A stretch of DNA of 7,493 bases, taken from NCBI GenBank assembly GCA_903925445.1, contig CAIYFE010000145.1, positions 1 to 7,493 on the forward strand. The letters run 5' to 3'. The notes under the pieces are model-generated. The model made no database searches, was not told where the DNA came from, and saw only the letters and a program-made list of their open reading frames with translations. Source of the stretch: an uncultured Burkholderiales bacterium. Lineage in GTDB: Bacteria; Pseudomonadota; Gammaproteobacteria; Burkholderiales; Burkholderiaceae_C. The translations under genes and the position numbers were made by a program. Positions 6,066 to 7,493 of this stretch are shown piece after piece (position 1 is the first letter of the stretch; every line of letters starts with the position of its first letter).

Positions 6066-7493
6066 TCATCCAATCACGCGCGTTGCAGTCGAATCCAACT
6101 TGGGAGGATTTTCAAACGTGTGGAAAGGCGCAGGAGAAGGGACTTCCCATTCCAAACCTTCTGCAGCTTCCCAAGGTTTTTGCGATGCTTTTTCACCATG
6201 ACCACGCATGGTTGGCAACACCACGAACAAGAAGAAGTACACCTGAGCAAAGCCGAAGAAGAATGCACCCACTGAAGCGATCGCATTGAAATCAGCAAAC
6301 TGCATGGGGTAATCCGCATAACGGCGTGGCATACCGGCCAGCCCCAAAAAGTGCATGGGGAAGAAGGTCACGTTGAAAGAAATCAGAGTCCACCAAAAAT
6401 GGATCTTGCCCCGAGTCTCGTTGTACATCACACCCGTCCATTTGGGCGACCAGTAATAAAAACCCGCAAACATCGCGAACAAGGAGCCCGCCACCAACAC
6501 ATAGTGGAAGTGAGCCACGATGTAATAGGTGTCTTGAATTTGCATGTCGATGGGCGCCATAGAGCAAATCAGGCCCGTAAATCCACCCATTGTGAACACA
6601 AAGATGAAACCCACAGCAAACAACATGGGGGTTTCAAATGTCATGGAGCCTTTCCACATCGTGGCGATCCAGTTGAAAACTTTCACACCCGTGGGAACAG
6701 AAATCAACATCGTGGCGTACATGAAGAACAACTGACCCGTCACAGGCATGCCCGTCGCATACATGTGGTGCGCCCAAACGATGAAAGACAGAATCGCAAT
6801 CGATGATGTGGCGTACACCATCGAGGCGTAACCAAACAATTTTTTACGCGCAAATGCGGGCACGATTTGGCTGATGATGCCAAACGCAGGCAAGATCATG
6901 ATGTACACCTCGGGGTGTCCGAAGAACCAGAAAATATGCTGGTACATGACCGGATCGCCGCCACCCGCTGGATTGAAGAAGGTCGTGCCGAAGTGACGAT
7001 CCGTCAAAGTCATGGTGATTGCACCGGCCAACACAGGCATCACTGCGATCAACAAGTAAGCAGTGATCAACCAAGTCCAAACGAACATAGGCATTTTCAT
7101 CAAGGTCATGCCAGGCGCACGCATGTTCAAGATGGTCACGATGATGTTGATGGAACCCATGATGGATGAAGCACCCAGAATGTGCATGGCAAAGATACCG
7201 GCATCCATGGAGGGACCCATTTGCAAGGTCAATGGCGCGTAAAGCGTCCAACCAGCAGCAGGGGCGCCACCCGGCATGAAAAACGAGCCCGCCAAGGTGA
7301 CCGCCGCAGGAATCATCAACCAAAAGCTGAAGTTGTTCATGCGAGCGAAAGCCATGTCAGAGGCGCCAATTTGCAACGGAATCATCCAGTTCGCAAAGCC
7401 AACGAAAGCAGGCATGATCGCGCCAAACACCATGATCAAGCCGTGCATGGTGGTGAGTTGATTGAACAACTCAGGGTTGACGAATTGCAGACC
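6066..7493 (-). CDS. ctaD: Cytochrome c oxidase subunit I, aa3 type (5' end outside window)
   Basis: Catalytic subunit that reduces oxygen to water and pumps protons. The last 475 residues are visible; roughly 60 or more N-terminal residues lie beyond the window edge, and the frame is open to position 7493. In visible numbering, His17 (TTMHG) and His330 (HFHYV) bind the low-spin heme a, and His328 binds heme a3. His193, His242 and His243 bind CuB, and Tyr197 in FFGHPEVY is the residue cross-linked to His193. Asp46 (SDMAF), Asn35 and Glu195 mark the D proton path; Thr268 and Lys271 (PTGVKVFNW) mark the K path. The Arg390-Arg391 pair contacts heme propionates. Full conservation marks an A-type heme-copper oxidase. 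The stop TGA ends 5 bases before the small assembly gene. ctaC (subunit II) would be expected upstream but is not in view. Confidence 0.98.
   Translation of the reverse strand, partial: GLQFVNPELFNQLTTMHGLIMVFGAIMPAFVGFANWMIPLQIGASDMAFARMNNFSFWLMIPAAVTLAGSFFMPGGAPAAGWTLYAPLTLQMGPSMDAGIFAMHILGASSIMGSINIIVTILNMRAPGMTLMKMPMFVWTWLITAYLLIAVMPVLAGAITMTLTDRHFGTTFFNPAGGGDPVMYQHIFWFFGHPEVYIMILPAFGIISQIVPAFARKKLFGYASMVYATSSIAILSFIVWAHHMYATGMPVTGQLFFMYATMLISVPTGVKVFNWIATMWKGSMTFETPMLFAVGFIFVFTMGGFTGLICSMAPIDMQIQDTYYIVAHFHYVLVAGSLFAMFAGFYYWSPKWTGVMYNETRGKIHFWWTLISFNVTFFPMHFLGLAGMPRRYADYPMQFADFNAIASVGAFFFGFAQVYFFLFVVLPTMRGHGEKASQKPWEAAEGLEWEVPSPAPFHTFENPPKLDSTATRVIG

Noticed and set aside
5670..6275. Open plus-strand frame of 201 codons across ctaG, the small assembly gene and the ctaD end
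   Set aside because: It lies antisense to three well-supported genes. The translation is basic, low-complexity and matches no family I recognise.

Overview
This window is a Burkholderiales-type (Betaproteobacteria) gene cluster for the aa3-type cytochrome c oxidase (complex IV) and its assembly. Protein signatures suggest a Comamonadaceae-like bacterium. These include DUF2970, DUF2909 'twin transmembrane' and small cytochrome-oxidase assembly proteins, the NCLVE variant of CtaB, and GASDMAF in subunit I. The base composition looks moderate (roughly half GC by eye), which would fit a low-GC freshwater member of that group. The lineage call is an inference from remembered family patterns, not from a search.

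All genes but one lie on the minus strand, so the transcription order runs from high to low coordinates. The upstream block holds ctaD (subunit I, 5' end outside the window, 7493-6066), a 36-residue small assembly protein (6060-5950), ctaG/cox11 (5942-5343), a DUF2970 membrane protein (5346-5152) and ctaE (subunit III, 5138-4257). These genes are packed with gaps of 5 to 13 bases or an ATGA overlap. A strong, apparently bidirectional hairpin terminator follows at 4216-4244.

The only plus-strand gene encodes a DUF2909 twin-transmembrane protein (3973-4197). Its start codon shares the palindrome CATG with the best candidate start of the divergent SURF1 gene, so there is no intergenic space between them.

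The downstream block holds SURF1 (3974-3210), a membrane-anchored Sco/thioredoxin-like protein with CxxxC but no histidine (3232-2540), ctaA (heme A synthase, 2534-1461), ctaB (heme O synthase, 1464-577) and a lipoprotein Sco copper chaperone (569 to beyond position 1). It is again tightly coupled.

Together, CtaB and CtaA convert heme B to heme O and then heme A. SURF1 helps insert heme A into subunit I. CtaG supplies CuB to subunit I, and Sco supplies or reduces the CuA site of subunit II, whose gene (ctaC) is not in the window and would be expected just upstream of ctaD. There are no mobile elements, tRNAs, rRNAs or CRISPR arrays. No gene-free stretch exceeds 60 bases. I see no wholly new system. 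The unusual points are the inverted DUF2909 gene with its shared start palindrome, the internal terminator, and the histidine-free Sco-like protein.
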